A stretch of 45,583 nt of DNA from Desulfobulbaceae bacterium (GCA_019163135.1 JAFLKR010000065.1:1-45583); one strand, 5' to 3'; shown: positions 16,269-25,202, numbered from the stretch's first letter. The notes: generated from the letters alone by a model not told the origin. Translations and numbers: made by a program.

Positions 16269-17261
16269 ATGGATACAAGTATTTGGCGCGCCCTGTTCTA
16301 TCTGGTGGGCATAATGGCTTTTGCCGGCCTCAATGCCGCCTATCTGGGTTGGTGCGAACGAAAGGGCGCCGCCCGAATCCAACGACGGATCGGGCCATGT
16401 GAGGCCGGATATGGCGGCTTGTGGCAACCCCTGGCCGACGGCCTCAAACTGATGAGCAAGCAATTGCTTGTGCCTCAGGGAGTCGATGGCATCATTTTCC
16501 GGCTGGCACCGGTGCTGGCCATGGTTCCGGCCATCACTTCCATGGTGGTCATACCTTTTTCCGAAAATATTCAAGCTCGGGCGATGGAACTCTCGGTTCT
16601 GCTCCTCTTTGCCCTTGCCTCGCTGGGTATGCTCGCCATCCTGCTGGGCGGCTGGGCCTCGGGAAACAAGTATGCGATTATTTCCTCGGCCCGCGCCGTT
16701 TCCCAGAACCTTGCCTACGAAATCCCTATGCTGGTGACCGTGATCACCGTGGTGATGATCTCCGGTTCAATGAACCTGCGCGAGATCGCCATCGATCAGC
16801 AGGGCGGCTTCTGGCACTGGAATATTTTCCGTCTGGAAAACGGTCATTTCCTCACCATGTGGATTTCCTTTATCATCTTCTTCATTTGCTCGGTGGCCGA
16901 AACTAACCGGGCCCCCTTTGATATGGCTGAGGCAGAGAGTGAACTGGTGGCCGGATTCATGACCGAATACGGCTCCATGGGGTTTGGCCTGTTCATGATG
17001 GGGGAATATCTCAACATCGTAGTCGGCGCCTGTCTGACCGCCACCCTGTTTCTCGGCGGCTGGGACTGCCCCTTCGGCCTGACACCTGGGGTATGGTGGT
17101 TCCTCATCAAAATCTATGTCCTTATATTTACCTTTATCTGGATCCGCTGGACTTATCCGCGTACCCAGATCTACCGACTGCTTAACTTGAGCTGGAAAAT
17201 ACTTATTCCCTTTTCGCTGGCCAACCTGCTGATTACCGCAGCCCTGATCAAGGTGTTTTGA
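16269..17261 (+). CDS. nuoH: NADH-quinone oxidoreductase subunit H
   Basis: NuoH (ND1) is the eight-helix membrane subunit linking the peripheral arm to the membrane arm and closing the quinone tunnel. The 330-aa protein has the hallmark ERKGAARIQRRIGP-like loop (residues 24-38), the acidic loop after AETNRAPFDMAEAESELVAGFMTEY, and a basic C-terminal IRWTYPRTQIYRLLNLSWK. I start it at ATG 16269, as the earlier open frame lies inside nuoD. A G-run just upstream acts as the ribosome site. Because nuoG, F and E are missing between nuoD and nuoH, this junction shows the truncated operon type. Confidence 0.96.
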   Translation: MDTSIWRALFYLVGIMAFAGLNAAYLGWCERKGAARIQRRIGPCEAGYGGLWQPLADGLKLMSKQLLVPQGVDGIIFRLAPVLAMVPAITSMVVIPFSENIQARAMELSVLLLFALASLGMLAILLGGWASGNKYAIISSARAVSQNLAYEIPMLVTVITVVMISGSMNLREIAIDQQGGFWHWNIFRLENGHFLTMWISFIIFFICSVAETNRAPFDMAEAESELVAGFMTEYGSMGFGLFMMGEYLNIVVGACLTATLFLGGWDCPFGLTPGVWWFLIKIYVLIFTFIWIRWTYPRTQIYRLLNLSWKILIPFSLANLLITAALIKVF

Positions 17262-17263
17262 AT

Positions 17264-17716
17264 ATGAATGGCTATTGGAGTGATATCTTCATCGGCAGTA
17301 AGAGCCTGGTCACCGGTCTGCTGATCACTGCCAGGGAATTTTTCAAACCGGTGGTGACCGAGCAGTATCCCTACGAAGTGCCGACTATGACCCCATTGTT
17401 CCGGGGACACATCGAACTCATCGGCAACGAGGAAACCGGAGCGCCCAACTGCGTGGTCTGCGGCATGTGTCAACGGGCCTGCCCTTCCGAATGTATCAGT
17501 TTGGACGGCAAGAAGGCAGAGGGGGGGAAAGGCAAGGTGCTGATCAGCTACATGCTCGATTTCACCAAGTGCAGTCTCTGCGGTTCTTGCGTGGAAAGTT
17601 GCAATTTCAACGCGCTGCGTTTTTCCAAGGAATACAATCTGGCCAGTTTCGATAAAAATGACTTTATCATGGACCTGCTGAAACGGTTGGAGGATCAGAA
17701 CAGATGCAAACAATAG
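17264..17716 (+). CDS. nuoI: NADH-quinone oxidoreductase subunit I
   Basis: NuoI carries clusters N6a and N6b, which pass electrons to NuoB. The 150-aa protein has two CxxCxxCxxxC motifs: Cys63, 66, 69 and 73 (CVVCGMCQRAC) and Cys103, 106, 109 and 113 (CSLCGSCVESC), with Cys77 next to the first. I start it at ATG 17264; a TTG at 17258 would overlap the nuoH stop. It overlaps nuoJ by 13 bases. Without NuoEFG, its ferredoxin-like surface is a plausible entry point for electrons from another donor. Confidence 0.96.
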   Translation: MNGYWSDIFIGSKSLVTGLLITAREFFKPVVTEQYPYEVPTMTPLFRGHIELIGNEETGAPNCVVCGMCQRACPSECISLDGKKAEGGKGKVLISYMLDFTKCSLCGSCVESCNFNALRFSKEYNLASFDKNDFIMDLLKRLEDQNRCKQ

Positions 17717-18258
17717 TCTGCCAGACGACGGCCGCCCCAGCGCTCTTTACCGCGGAAGGCATGGTCGGGGTCATCTTCTTGCTGACCGTGACCCTGGTGT
17801 TAACCGGCGCGGTAATCGCAGTCAATGCCCAGCGCCTCGTTCGGGCCGTGGCCGGACTGGCGATATGTTTTACTGGCTTGGCCGGAGTTTATTATTTTCT
17901 GCTCAGCCCCTTTCTTGCCATGATGCAACTGCTGATCTATGTCGGCGCAGTCTCCATCCTGATAGCGTTTGGCATCATGATGGCCGATCCGGAGGAAAAG
18001 CGGGGGGTCGGGATGAAAAATCGTTCGCCGCTGGCCGGCCCGCTAGCCTTCAGCACCGGCGCTCTGATGTTTGCCGCCCTGACCGTGCTGGGGCTGAAAA
18101 CCCAGTGGCAGGTTTTTCCCCGTCAAGGGACTTTTGATATCAAGGCGGTCGGCATGGCCCTGTTGACCACCCATTCCCTGGTCTTCGAACTCATCTCCAT
18201 TGTCCTTTTACTGGCCATCATTGGGGCCCTGGTCCTTGCCCAGAGGGGGAGAAACTAA
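17704..18258 (+). CDS. nuoJ: NADH-quinone oxidoreductase subunit J
   Basis: NuoJ (ND6) is a five-helix subunit of the membrane arm, whose third helix shifts during the catalytic cycle. The 184-aa product shows the signature helix FLAMMQLLIYVGAVSILIAFGIMM (residues 69-92) followed by a charged loop, and ends in a long hydrophobic helix with ALVLAQRGRN. The start ATG lies inside the end of nuoI. Length is normal for the family. Confidence 0.94.
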   Translation: MQTIVCQTTAAPALFTAEGMVGVIFLLTVTLVLTGAVIAVNAQRLVRAVAGLAICFTGLAGVYYFLLSPFLAMMQLLIYVGAVSILIAFGIMMADPEEKRGVGMKNRSPLAGPLAFSTGALMFAALTVLGLKTQWQVFPRQGTFDIKAVGMALLTTHSLVFELISIVLLLAIIGALVLAQRGRN

Positions 18259-18261
18259 CCG

Positions 18262-18588
18262 ATGCTACTGCTCAATCTCTACAACTGTCTGTCGACCTAT
18301 CTGGTCATCGGTGCGGCGCTTTTTTCTTTTGGGGTGTACGGCATGGTCGTTCGGCGAACCGTGATCGGCATGCTGATCTCCTCGGAATTCATCTTGGCTG
18401 CCGCCTCAACCAATTTCATGGCCTTTAACCGATTTCTGGCCCCGGACCCTGTGGTCGGCCAGATTTTCACCCTGTTCATCATGGCCATCGCTGCCGCCGA
18501 GGCTGCCATCGCCATCAGCATAATGATTGCCGTCTACCGAAATTTCAAGACGATTGATACCGACGATCTCGTTGATTTACAGGGGTAA
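18262..18588 (+). CDS. nuoK: NADH-quinone oxidoreductase subunit K
   Basis: NuoK (ND4L) is a small three-helix subunit with two conserved membrane Glu residues on the proton path. The 108-aa product contains both: one in helix 2 (SSEFILAAASTNFMAF) and one in helix 3 (AIAAAEAAIAISIMIAVYR). It starts 3 bases after the nuoJ stop codon, with a purine-rich GGGGGAG upstream. The family size is about 100 aa, so it is complete. Confidence 0.95.
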   Translation: MLLLNLYNCLSTYLVIGAALFSFGVYGMVVRRTVIGMLISSEFILAAASTNFMAFNRFLAPDPVVGQIFTLFIMAIAAAEAAIAISIMIAVYRNFKTIDTDDLVDLQG

Positions 18589-18602
18589 CCGGAGAAATAA
18601 CC

Positions 18603-20099
18603 ATGGATACCGTTTCTACCACTGCGCATATCGTCGAAAACTCCAACCTGCTGCTGGCGGTGCTGATCCCGCTTTTCGGTAGTCTGGTGGTCATGACTCT
18701 TAAGAATCATCCTAATTTGCGGGAACTTGTTTCTTCCTGCTCTTCGATTCTGCTCTTCTTCATGGTCCTTTCCTTCATCCCGGCCTTGAAGGCAGGCAAA
18801 ACCCTGGTTTATCCGATCTTCCAACTGCTGCCCGGACTGTCCATCACCCTGCGGGCCGACGGTTTTTCGATGATTTTTGCGATGGTCGCCTCCTCGCTGT
18901 GGGTGATCGCGGTGTTCTACTCCATGGGCTACATGCGCGCCCACGACGAGCCCTGCCAGACCCGGTTCAATGCCTGTTTCGCCCTGGCAATTTTTGGCGC
19001 TATCGGGGTGGCCCTTTCTGATAACTTCCTGACCCTCTACCTATTCTACGAGATTGTCTCGGTCTGCACCTATCCGCTGGTGGCCCATCATCAGGATGAG
19101 GAATCCTATGAAGGGGCGCGAAAATACATTATTTATCTGACCACCACCGCAAAATTTTTTCTGTTGCCGGCGCTCATCCTCATCTATGTGCTGGTCGGCA
19201 ACCTCGATTTCCCCCATAATATCAACACCGGCATCATCCCCGCCACCGCCACCGACTGGATGGTGACCATGCTTTATATCTTCTGCATCCTCGGCTTTGC
19301 CAAAAACGGGGTCATGCCGTTCCACCATTGGCTCCCTGGAGCGATGGTGGCGCCAACCCCGGTCTCGGCCCTGCTGCATGCGGTGGCAGTCGTCAAGGTC
19401 GGCGTGTTCTGCACCACTCGAACCATGCTCTATGTCTTTGGGGTGGAAACCATGGATCGGCTCAACCTGGGGATTCCCACCGCCTATTTTGTCGGGTTTA
19501 CCATCCTCATGGCCTCGGTAATCGCCTTGTCCAAAGATAATCTCAAAGCTCGGTTGGCGTATTCCACGGTCAGTCAACTTTCCTACATCATTTTGGGTGT
19601 GGCTCTGTTGACCCCGCACGGCATCGAGGGTGGCCTGATTCACATTGTCAATCACGCCTTTTCCAAGATCACTCTGTTCTTCTGCGCTGGCGCTATCTAT
19701 ATTGCCTCCCACAAGAAATACATTTCGGAGATGAGCGGACTGGGGCGGACCATGCCCTTTACTTTCGGGGCCTTTGCCGTAGCATCCCTGTCCATGATCG
19801 GTGCACCGCCGGTTGCCGGGTTCGTTTCCAAATGGTATCTCCTGGTCGGTTCGATGGAGGCGCATCAGGTCGGCATCCTGGTGATCCTCATCGCTTCCAC
19901 CGTGCTTAACGTCGGCTACTTCGCGCCGGTGACCTACAAGGCCTTTTTCGGCAAACGGCCGGAAGGGGCAGCGGAGACTGGCATTAAAGAGGCGCCGCTA
20001 AGCATGCTGATTCCTTTGCTGATTGCCGTAACGGTTTCGGTGATCATCGGTATTTATCCCAATTTCATGATGCAATTTGTCTGGATGGTAACAGGATGA
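18603..20099 (+). CDS. Antiporter-like subunit, NuoL position (498 aa)
   Basis: This 498-aa, about 14-helix protein lies where nuoL is expected but is closer in size and motifs to MrpD/NuoM-type subunits. It lacks the C-terminal lateral helix of true NuoL (about 610 aa). All charged residues thought to move protons are present: Glu150 (TM5, LFYEIVS), Lys234 (TM7, FAKNGVMPFHHWLP), Lys265 (TM8, VAVVKVG) and Lys410 (TM12, FVSKWY). The loop after TM5 has an unusual HHQDEE run. It begins 14 bases after nuoK and its end overlaps the 91-aa gene in an ATGA. It is probably a pumping subunit of the complex. An independent Mrp-type antiporter is less likely because it lies inside the nuo operon. Confidence 0.88.
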   Translation: MDTVSTTAHIVENSNLLLAVLIPLFGSLVVMTLKNHPNLRELVSSCSSILLFFMVLSFIPALKAGKTLVYPIFQLLPGLSITLRADGFSMIFAMVASSLWVIAVFYSMGYMRAHDEPCQTRFNACFALAIFGAIGVALSDNFLTLYLFYEIVSVCTYPLVAHHQDEESYEGARKYIIYLTTTAKFFLLPALILIYVLVGNLDFPHNINTGIIPATATDWMVTMLYIFCILGFAKNGVMPFHHWLPGAMVAPTPVSALLHAVAVVKVGVFCTTRTMLYVFGVETMDRLNLGIPTAYFVGFTILMASVIALSKDNLKARLAYSTVSQLSYIILGVALLTPHGIEGGLIHIVNHAFSKITLFFCAGAIYIASHKKYISEMSGLGRTMPFTFGAFAVASLSMIGAPPVAGFVSKWYLLVGSMEAHQVGILVILIASTVLNVGYFAPVTYKAFFGKRPEGAAETGIKEAPLSMLIPLLIAVTVSVIIGIYPNFMMQFVWMVTG

Positions 20100-20371
20100 C
20101 GAATCTTATTGAATATCTCCAAGCCCGCCTCAAGGCAGTGGTGACGATTTGTTTTGTCGTGCTGGCCGGTGTCGCCGCATCATCCTTGCTGGTCGACACA
20201 GGCCATGCCCACACCTGGGTAGAGCAGCATGTACCTTTTTTCTGGTCTTTTTTTGGCTTTAGCGCCGCTGCGGTGATCATTGGCGTTGCTCGCTGGCTGG
20301 GTGGTTCCGGTATCCAGGCCCCGGTCGATTTTTACGAAGTCTCCAATTCTACGCCCTGTGAGGAAGAATAA
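20096..20371 (+). CDS. Small two-helix membrane protein in nuo operon
   Basis: I do not recognise this 91-aa product. It has two predicted membrane helices (about residues 12-34 and 47-67), a short loop rich in His and Trp (GHAHTWVEQHVPFFW), and an acidic tail ending CEEE. It starts in an ATGA overlap with the 498-aa subunit and ends on the base where the 596-aa subunit starts, so all three are translationally coupled. The tight packing and position between two antiporter-like subunits suggest an accessory subunit of the membrane arm. The alternative is an assembly factor. Confidence 0.75.
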   Translation: MTNLIEYLQARLKAVVTICFVVLAGVAASSLLVDTGHAHTWVEQHVPFFWSFFGFSAAAVIIGVARWLGGSGIQAPVDFYEVSNSTPCEEE

Positions 20372-22161
20372 TGGCCTCCAGTTTTATTCATCCGTCGCTG
20401 CTGCTGATCCTTGGTGCGCTGCTGTTACCGTTTATCCAGGGGCCGTTGCGCAAACCGTACCTTTTCCTGGTTCCTCTGCTGGCTCTGGGGGCGGTGGTAT
20501 TGAACACCACGTTGACCGGAAATTTTGCCACGGTCCTGTTTCTCGACTGGCAACTAGTCTTCGGCCGCATCGATAAACTCACCACGGTCTTTGCCCTGAT
20601 CATGGCGTTGATGGCGGTGATCGGCACCTTGTACGGGCTCCATGTCGATCGGGCCGGGGAACATATGGCCGCTTGGATCTATGCCGCCGGATCGCTGGGG
20701 ACCATTTACAGCGGAGATTACCTTAGCCTCTTTTTTTTCTGGGAGATGATGGCCTTTTCCTCGGCCTTTCTGGTCTGGTTCCGCCGCCGGAAACAGTCGC
20801 TGAGCGTCGGCTACCGCTATCTCCTCATTCACACCATCGGCGGCATCGTTCTTCTGGCCGGCATCCTGCTGCGCTATCAGGCGGTCGGCAATATCACCTT
20901 TGAGCTGATGGATATTGCCCATCCTGAGCTTTACACCTGGCTGATAATGATCGGGTTCGGGCTTAATGCCGCGATGGTCCCGCTGCATAGTTGGCTGCCA
21001 GAGGCCTACTCCGAGGCCTCTTTCAACGGTGCGGTTTTCCTCTGTGCCTTTACCACCAAAACCGCAGTTTATACCCTGGCACGTGCTTGTGCCGGCATGG
21101 ACATCCTCGTGGTGCTTGGGGTGATCATGGCCCTGTACGGCGTCATTTACGCGGTCATGGAAAACGATATACGCAAGTTGCTGGCCTGGTCGATCGTCTC
21201 CCAGGTCGGGTATATGGTCGCCGGTATCGGCATAGGGACAGACCTGGCCATCAACGGGGCGGTTGCCCATGCCGTGGTCCATATTCTCTATAAGAGCCTG
21301 CTGTTCATGGGGACGGGAGCGGTCCTCTACATGACCGGCAAGACCAAATTCACCGAACTCGGCGGACTTTATCGGAAAATGCCCGCGACCTTTTTCTTTA
21401 CGATCATCGGCTGCCTGTCAATTTCAGCGGCCCCAGGTTTTGCCGCCTATGTCAGCAAGTCAATGATCATCGGCGCGGGCTTCGAGAGTCATCTTAACTG
21501 GGCCTCCTGGCTCTTGATGTTCGGGGCCACCGGCACCTTCATGTATAACGGATTAAAATTACCTTATTTTCTATTTTTCGGACCGAATAACTGCAGTGCG
21601 GCTACCTGGAAAAAGGCTGGCGATCCTACCTGGAACATGCTGATCGCCATGACACTGGGGGCCACGCTCTGTGTTCTCGTAGGTATTGCCCCCGGTTTTC
21701 TCTATGCCATGTTGCCCTATACCATGAACTACAACCCCTACACAGCCTACCATCTGCTGGAGACCCTGCAGTTGCTGGGGTTTGCGACCCTGGCTTTTTT
21801 TCTGCTCAAGAAATATGTAGAACCGGTTGATCGCATCTGTCTCGATATCGACTGGCTGTATCGCCAGGCCGGCGGTGGGTTTCTCTGGTTGGTGAAGGGG
21901 CCTCTGCAATGGTGTGATACCGCCTGGGGCGAAGCCTATCGAGTGGTGGGACTCTCTTCCCTGATGACGCTGAGCCGGTTCTGGAGTTGGTTTGATTGGC
22001 ACGCCATTGACGGAGTGGTCGATGGTATTGCCCGATCTGTTCGTGGACTGGGCGGCAAGGTTCGCGTGCTGCAAAGCGGCCATATCCAAATGACCCTTTA
22101 TTATGCGTTCTCCCTCGCTGCGATTTTGTTTGTCACCTTCATCTTTTTTCAGCTGCTCTAA
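20371..22161 (+). CDS. MrpD-like antiporter subunit with C-terminal tail
   Basis: A 596-aa member of the proton-translocating antiporter family, closest to proteins labelled Na+/H+ antiporter subunit D. Glu125 (TM5, FFWEMM), Lys230 (TM8, FTTKTAVY) and Lys363 (TM12, YVSKSM) are present. The TM7 position usually held by Lys is Asn199 (GFGLNAAMVPLHSWLP). After the 14-helix core it has about 120 extra residues: a segment with several Trp and, near the end, GKVRVLQSGHIQMTLYY followed by a last helix, much like the NuoL C-terminus. It could therefore supply the NuoL lateral-helix role. It starts on the last base of the 91-aa gene and is followed 14 bases later by nuoM. Confidence 0.87.
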   Translation: MASSFIHPSLLLILGALLLPFIQGPLRKPYLFLVPLLALGAVVLNTTLTGNFATVLFLDWQLVFGRIDKLTTVFALIMALMAVIGTLYGLHVDRAGEHMAAWIYAAGSLGTIYSGDYLSLFFFWEMMAFSSAFLVWFRRRKQSLSVGYRYLLIHTIGGIVLLAGILLRYQAVGNITFELMDIAHPELYTWLIMIGFGLNAAMVPLHSWLPEAYSEASFNGAVFLCAFTTKTAVYTLARACAGMDILVVLGVIMALYGVIYAVMENDIRKLLAWSIVSQVGYMVAGIGIGTDLAINGAVAHAVVHILYKSLLFMGTGAVLYMTGKTKFTELGGLYRKMPATFFFTIIGCLSISAAPGFAAYVSKSMIIGAGFESHLNWASWLLMFGATGTFMYNGLKLPYFLFFGPNNCSAATWKKAGDPTWNMLIAMTLGATLCVLVGIAPGFLYAMLPYTMNYNPYTAYHLLETLQLLGFATLAFFLLKKYVEPVDRICLDIDWLYRQAGGGFLWLVKGPLQWCDTAWGEAYRVVGLSSLMTLSRFWSWFDWHAIDGVVDGIARSVRGLGGKVRVLQSGHIQMTLYYAFSLAAILFVTFIFFQLL

Positions 22162-22174
22162 AGGGAAGTAGAGA

Positions 22175-23695
22175 ATGGATCTGTTACTTATCAAAGAGGG
22201 GTTGCCCCTGCTCACTTTGCTGATTTTCCTGCCACTGGCTGGGGCCTTGGTTCTCCTCTTTTATCATGGGGAATCCTTCGCCCGTCTGTGGACTTTGGTC
22301 GTCACCTCGCTGACCGCAGTCGTATCCATCCTCCTGCTTACCGGTTTTAACTCGGCCAGTCCGAAATATCAGTTCGCTGAGGCCTACGAATGGATTCCCC
22401 GGTTCCATATCAATTATATCGTCGGGGTTGATGGCATCTCCATCCTCCTTGTGATCCTGACGACCTTTATTATGCCGTTTTGCGTCCTGGCATCCTGGAA
22501 ATATATTAAGAACCGGGTCACACCTTTCATGTTCTGCCTACTGATCATGGAAACCTCCATGATCGGTGTTTTTGTCGCCCTGGATTTTGTTTTGTTCTAT
22601 ATATTCTGGGAATTCATGCTTATCCCCATGTATCTGCTGATCGCGATCTGGGGTGGCCCTCGCAAGGTTTATGCTTCGATCAAATTCTTTCTTTATACGC
22701 TGGCGGGTTCAGTGCTCCTGCTGGTGGCCATCATTGCTCTCTACCTGAAGACCGGAAGCTTTTTCATTCCTTCGATGATGTGGCAGGAGTATACGCTCAC
22801 CTTTCAGGTGTTGGTCTTTCTCGCGTTTTTCCTGGCCTTTGCTATCAAAGTGCCGATGTTTCCCTTTCACACCTGGCTGCCGGCCGCCCATGTCGAGGCG
22901 CCGACCGCCGGATCGGTTATTCTGGCTTCGGTGCTTTTGAAAATGGGGACCTACGGTCTGTTGCGCTTCTGCCTGCCGATTACCCCGGATGCCACCATGC
23001 TCCTGGCCACCCCGATTCTGTGGCTCTCGATTGCCGGGATCATTTATGGCGGTTTCACGGCACTCGCCCAGCAGGACATGAAAAAATTGATTGCCTATTC
23101 CTCGGTCGGGCACATGGGGTTTGTTACTCTGGGGATTTTTGTGCTAAATTCTCGCGGTGTTGAAGGGGCAATCCTGCAAATGATCAACCACGGCGTTACC
23201 ACCGGCGCCCTGTTTTTGTGCGTGGGCATGATCTACGAACGCACCCACAGTCGGGAACTGGCGATGGCAAGCGGGGTTGGTAAATACATGCCCTGGTTCG
23301 CGACCTTTCTTGCGGTTTTTTCTCTATCCTCCTTCGGCTTTCCCGGCACCAACTCCTTTATCGGAGAATTTCTGGTGCTGGCTGGCACCTTTGAGAAGAA
23401 TACCATTCTGGCGCTTGCTGCCATCCCTGGTGCTGTTCTCGCTGCAGCGTATACCCTGCGGATGCTGCAAAAAGTCGTTTGGGGCGGGACGGCTAATCCC
23501 GATCAATCCTATCTCTCGGATCTCTCGGTTCGCGAGATTGTTATCCTTGCGCCCTTCCTTTTCTTTGTGTTCTGGATAGGATTGGGGCCGCAACCCTTTA
23601 TCGATCTGATTCATACCTCGGTGAGCCAGCTGTTGGAAAACCTGAACAACTGGCAGCAACAGCATCAGATTGCCGCAACCGTTCTGTGGCGTTAA
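22175..23695 (+). CDS. nuoM: NADH-quinone oxidoreductase subunit M
   Basis: NuoM (ND4) is the middle antiporter-like proton pump of complex I. The 506-aa, 14-helix protein is canonical: VGVDGISILLV near the N-terminus, Glu146 (IFWEFMLIP, TM5), Lys225 (AIKVPMFPFHTWLP, TM7), Lys256 (VLLKMGTYG, TM8) and Glu398 (FIGEFLV, TM12), the Glu at TM12 being a NuoM feature. GGAAG precedes the ATG. A 91-bp gap separates it from nuoN, the longest gap in the operon. Confidence 0.96.
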   Translation: MDLLLIKEGLPLLTLLIFLPLAGALVLLFYHGESFARLWTLVVTSLTAVVSILLLTGFNSASPKYQFAEAYEWIPRFHINYIVGVDGISILLVILTTFIMPFCVLASWKYIKNRVTPFMFCLLIMETSMIGVFVALDFVLFYIFWEFMLIPMYLLIAIWGGPRKVYASIKFFLYTLAGSVLLLVAIIALYLKTGSFFIPSMMWQEYTLTFQVLVFLAFFLAFAIKVPMFPFHTWLPAAHVEAPTAGSVILASVLLKMGTYGLLRFCLPITPDATMLLATPILWLSIAGIIYGGFTALAQQDMKKLIAYSSVGHMGFVTLGIFVLNSRGVEGAILQMINHGVTTGALFLCVGMIYERTHSRELAMASGVGKYMPWFATFLAVFSLSSFGFPGTNSFIGEFLVLAGTFEKNTILALAAIPGAVLAAAYTLRMLQKVVWGGTANPDQSYLSDLSVREIVILAPFLFFVFWIGLGPQPFIDLIHTSVSQLLENLNNWQQQHQIAATVLWR

Positions 23696-23786
23696 CGAGT
23701 GCATATGATTCCTGCAAACCCTGCTAACATCCTGCCCGCCGCAATACGCGGCCGGTGTTGAAGACACAAAAAGAAAGGCGATTTCT

Positions 23787-25202
23787 ATGGTTATCCTTCC
23801 CGAACTGGTGCTGCTGATCGGAGCCCTTGCTTTTTTTGTGATCAGCCTTGGCAAGATGCCCAATCCCCAAGTGGCGAAATTCACGGCACTGTCTTTTGGT
23901 TTTGCAACGTTCCTCGCCGCCTGTCTTTCCTTTCATTCGCAGGCAACGCTTTTCTACGGGGTGTATGCCGTTGATCAGTATTCCCAGTTGTTTAAAATAC
24001 TGATCGGTTTTTCTCTGGCCATGCTTCTGGTCGTCGGACAAAATCTCAAAGGGATTGCTGACCGGGTGCGGCCTGAATATTACCTGTTTCTGATGCTTAG
24101 CGTTCTCGGGCTGATGATGCTGGTGAGTTCGGTTGAACTGATCGCCATTTTTATCTCCCTTGAGCTTTCTTCGTTTGCCCTCTATCTCCTGGTACCCATG
24201 CGAGATGATCGTACCGGGATTCGGGTGCAGATGGAGGCCGGCATCAAATATATTCTGTTCGGAGTGATGGCCACCGGCTTTATGCTGTACGGCATGAGCT
24301 ATCTGTTCGGCCTGACCGGAACCACCTATCTTAAAGATATTATAGCATTCTTATCGAAAGGGAATCTACAGCCGGCGGTAGTGGTGGCCGTACTTATGAC
24401 CCTGGGCGGTTTTTTCTATAAACTGGCCGTATTCCCGATGCATTTCTGGGTTCCGGATATTTATCAGGGGGCCTCGAACGAGACCACCGGTTTTATCGCC
24501 ACCATTCCCAAATTGGGGGCGGTGGCGCTGCTGATCAGATTGTTGACCGTGCCGACCGGGCATCCCCAGTTTCTAACCGAACTGCTGGCGGTGGTGGCGG
24601 TCTGTTCGATGTTTTACGGCAATCTCAGCGCTTTGGTGCAAAAGGATATCAAGCGGATGTTGGGCTTTTCCGGGATTGCCCATGCCGGTTTTATCACCTT
24701 GGGGCTCCTGACCATGAGCAGCGAGGGGTATGGGATTGCCATCTATTATATAGCCGGTTATGTGCTGATGAATCTTGCCTGTTTTCTAGTGATCAGCAAT
24801 GTCTCCCAGGAAGGCGAAAACTTGCTGATCGAGGACCTTAGCGGCCTCTATCAGCGGCAACCGGTGCTGGCCTTTGTCCTTGCGGTGGGCCTTTTTGGCC
24901 TCGCTGGTATTCCGCCCTTTGTCGGCTTCATGGGCAAATTCATGATTTTGGCCTCGGCCCTGCGCGCCGATCATTTGCTGGTGGTCTGCCTGGCTGCCAT
25001 TAATACAGCCATTGCCATCTACTATTATCTCTGTGTGGTCAAAGCCGCCTATACAGCCGAACCCGGTAGTCGTCCTTCGGTAGAGGTGCATCCAGCGATT
25101 CAGGCAGCCGGGGTGATTTTGGTGCTCGCTATAGTCATGCTGGGAACTCTTCCGGCCAAGTTCGTCGATTTTGCAAGCGCCGTGGTCCAGACCCTACTGT
25201 AA
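23787..25202 (+). CDS. nuoN: NADH-quinone oxidoreductase subunit N
   Basis: NuoN (ND2) is the antiporter-like subunit nearest NuoK. The 471-aa protein has the TM5 Glu in ISLELSSFALYLL, the TM7 Lys in FYKLAVFPMHFWVPDIYQGA, a TM8 Lys in ATIPKLGAVA and the TM12 Lys in FMGKFMIL. GAAAGG lies upstream of ATG 23787. The leader between nuoM and nuoN (23696-23786) has no gene or clear promoter. The gene is followed by a strong terminator shared with convergent glyA. Confidence 0.95.
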   Translation: MVILPELVLLIGALAFFVISLGKMPNPQVAKFTALSFGFATFLAACLSFHSQATLFYGVYAVDQYSQLFKILIGFSLAMLLVVGQNLKGIADRVRPEYYLFLMLSVLGLMMLVSSVELIAIFISLELSSFALYLLVPMRDDRTGIRVQMEAGIKYILFGVMATGFMLYGMSYLFGLTGTTYLKDIIAFLSKGNLQPAVVVAVLMTLGGFFYKLAVFPMHFWVPDIYQGASNETTGFIATIPKLGAVALLIRLLTVPTGHPQFLTELLAVVAVCSMFYGNLSALVQKDIKRMLGFSGIAHAGFITLGLLTMSSEGYGIAIYYIAGYVLMNLACFLVISNVSQEGENLLIEDLSGLYQRQPVLAFVLAVGLFGLAGIPPFVGFMGKFMILASALRADHLLVVCLAAINTAIAIYYYLCVVKAAYTAEPGSRPSVEVHPAIQAAGVILVLAIVMLGTLPAKFVDFASAVVQTLL

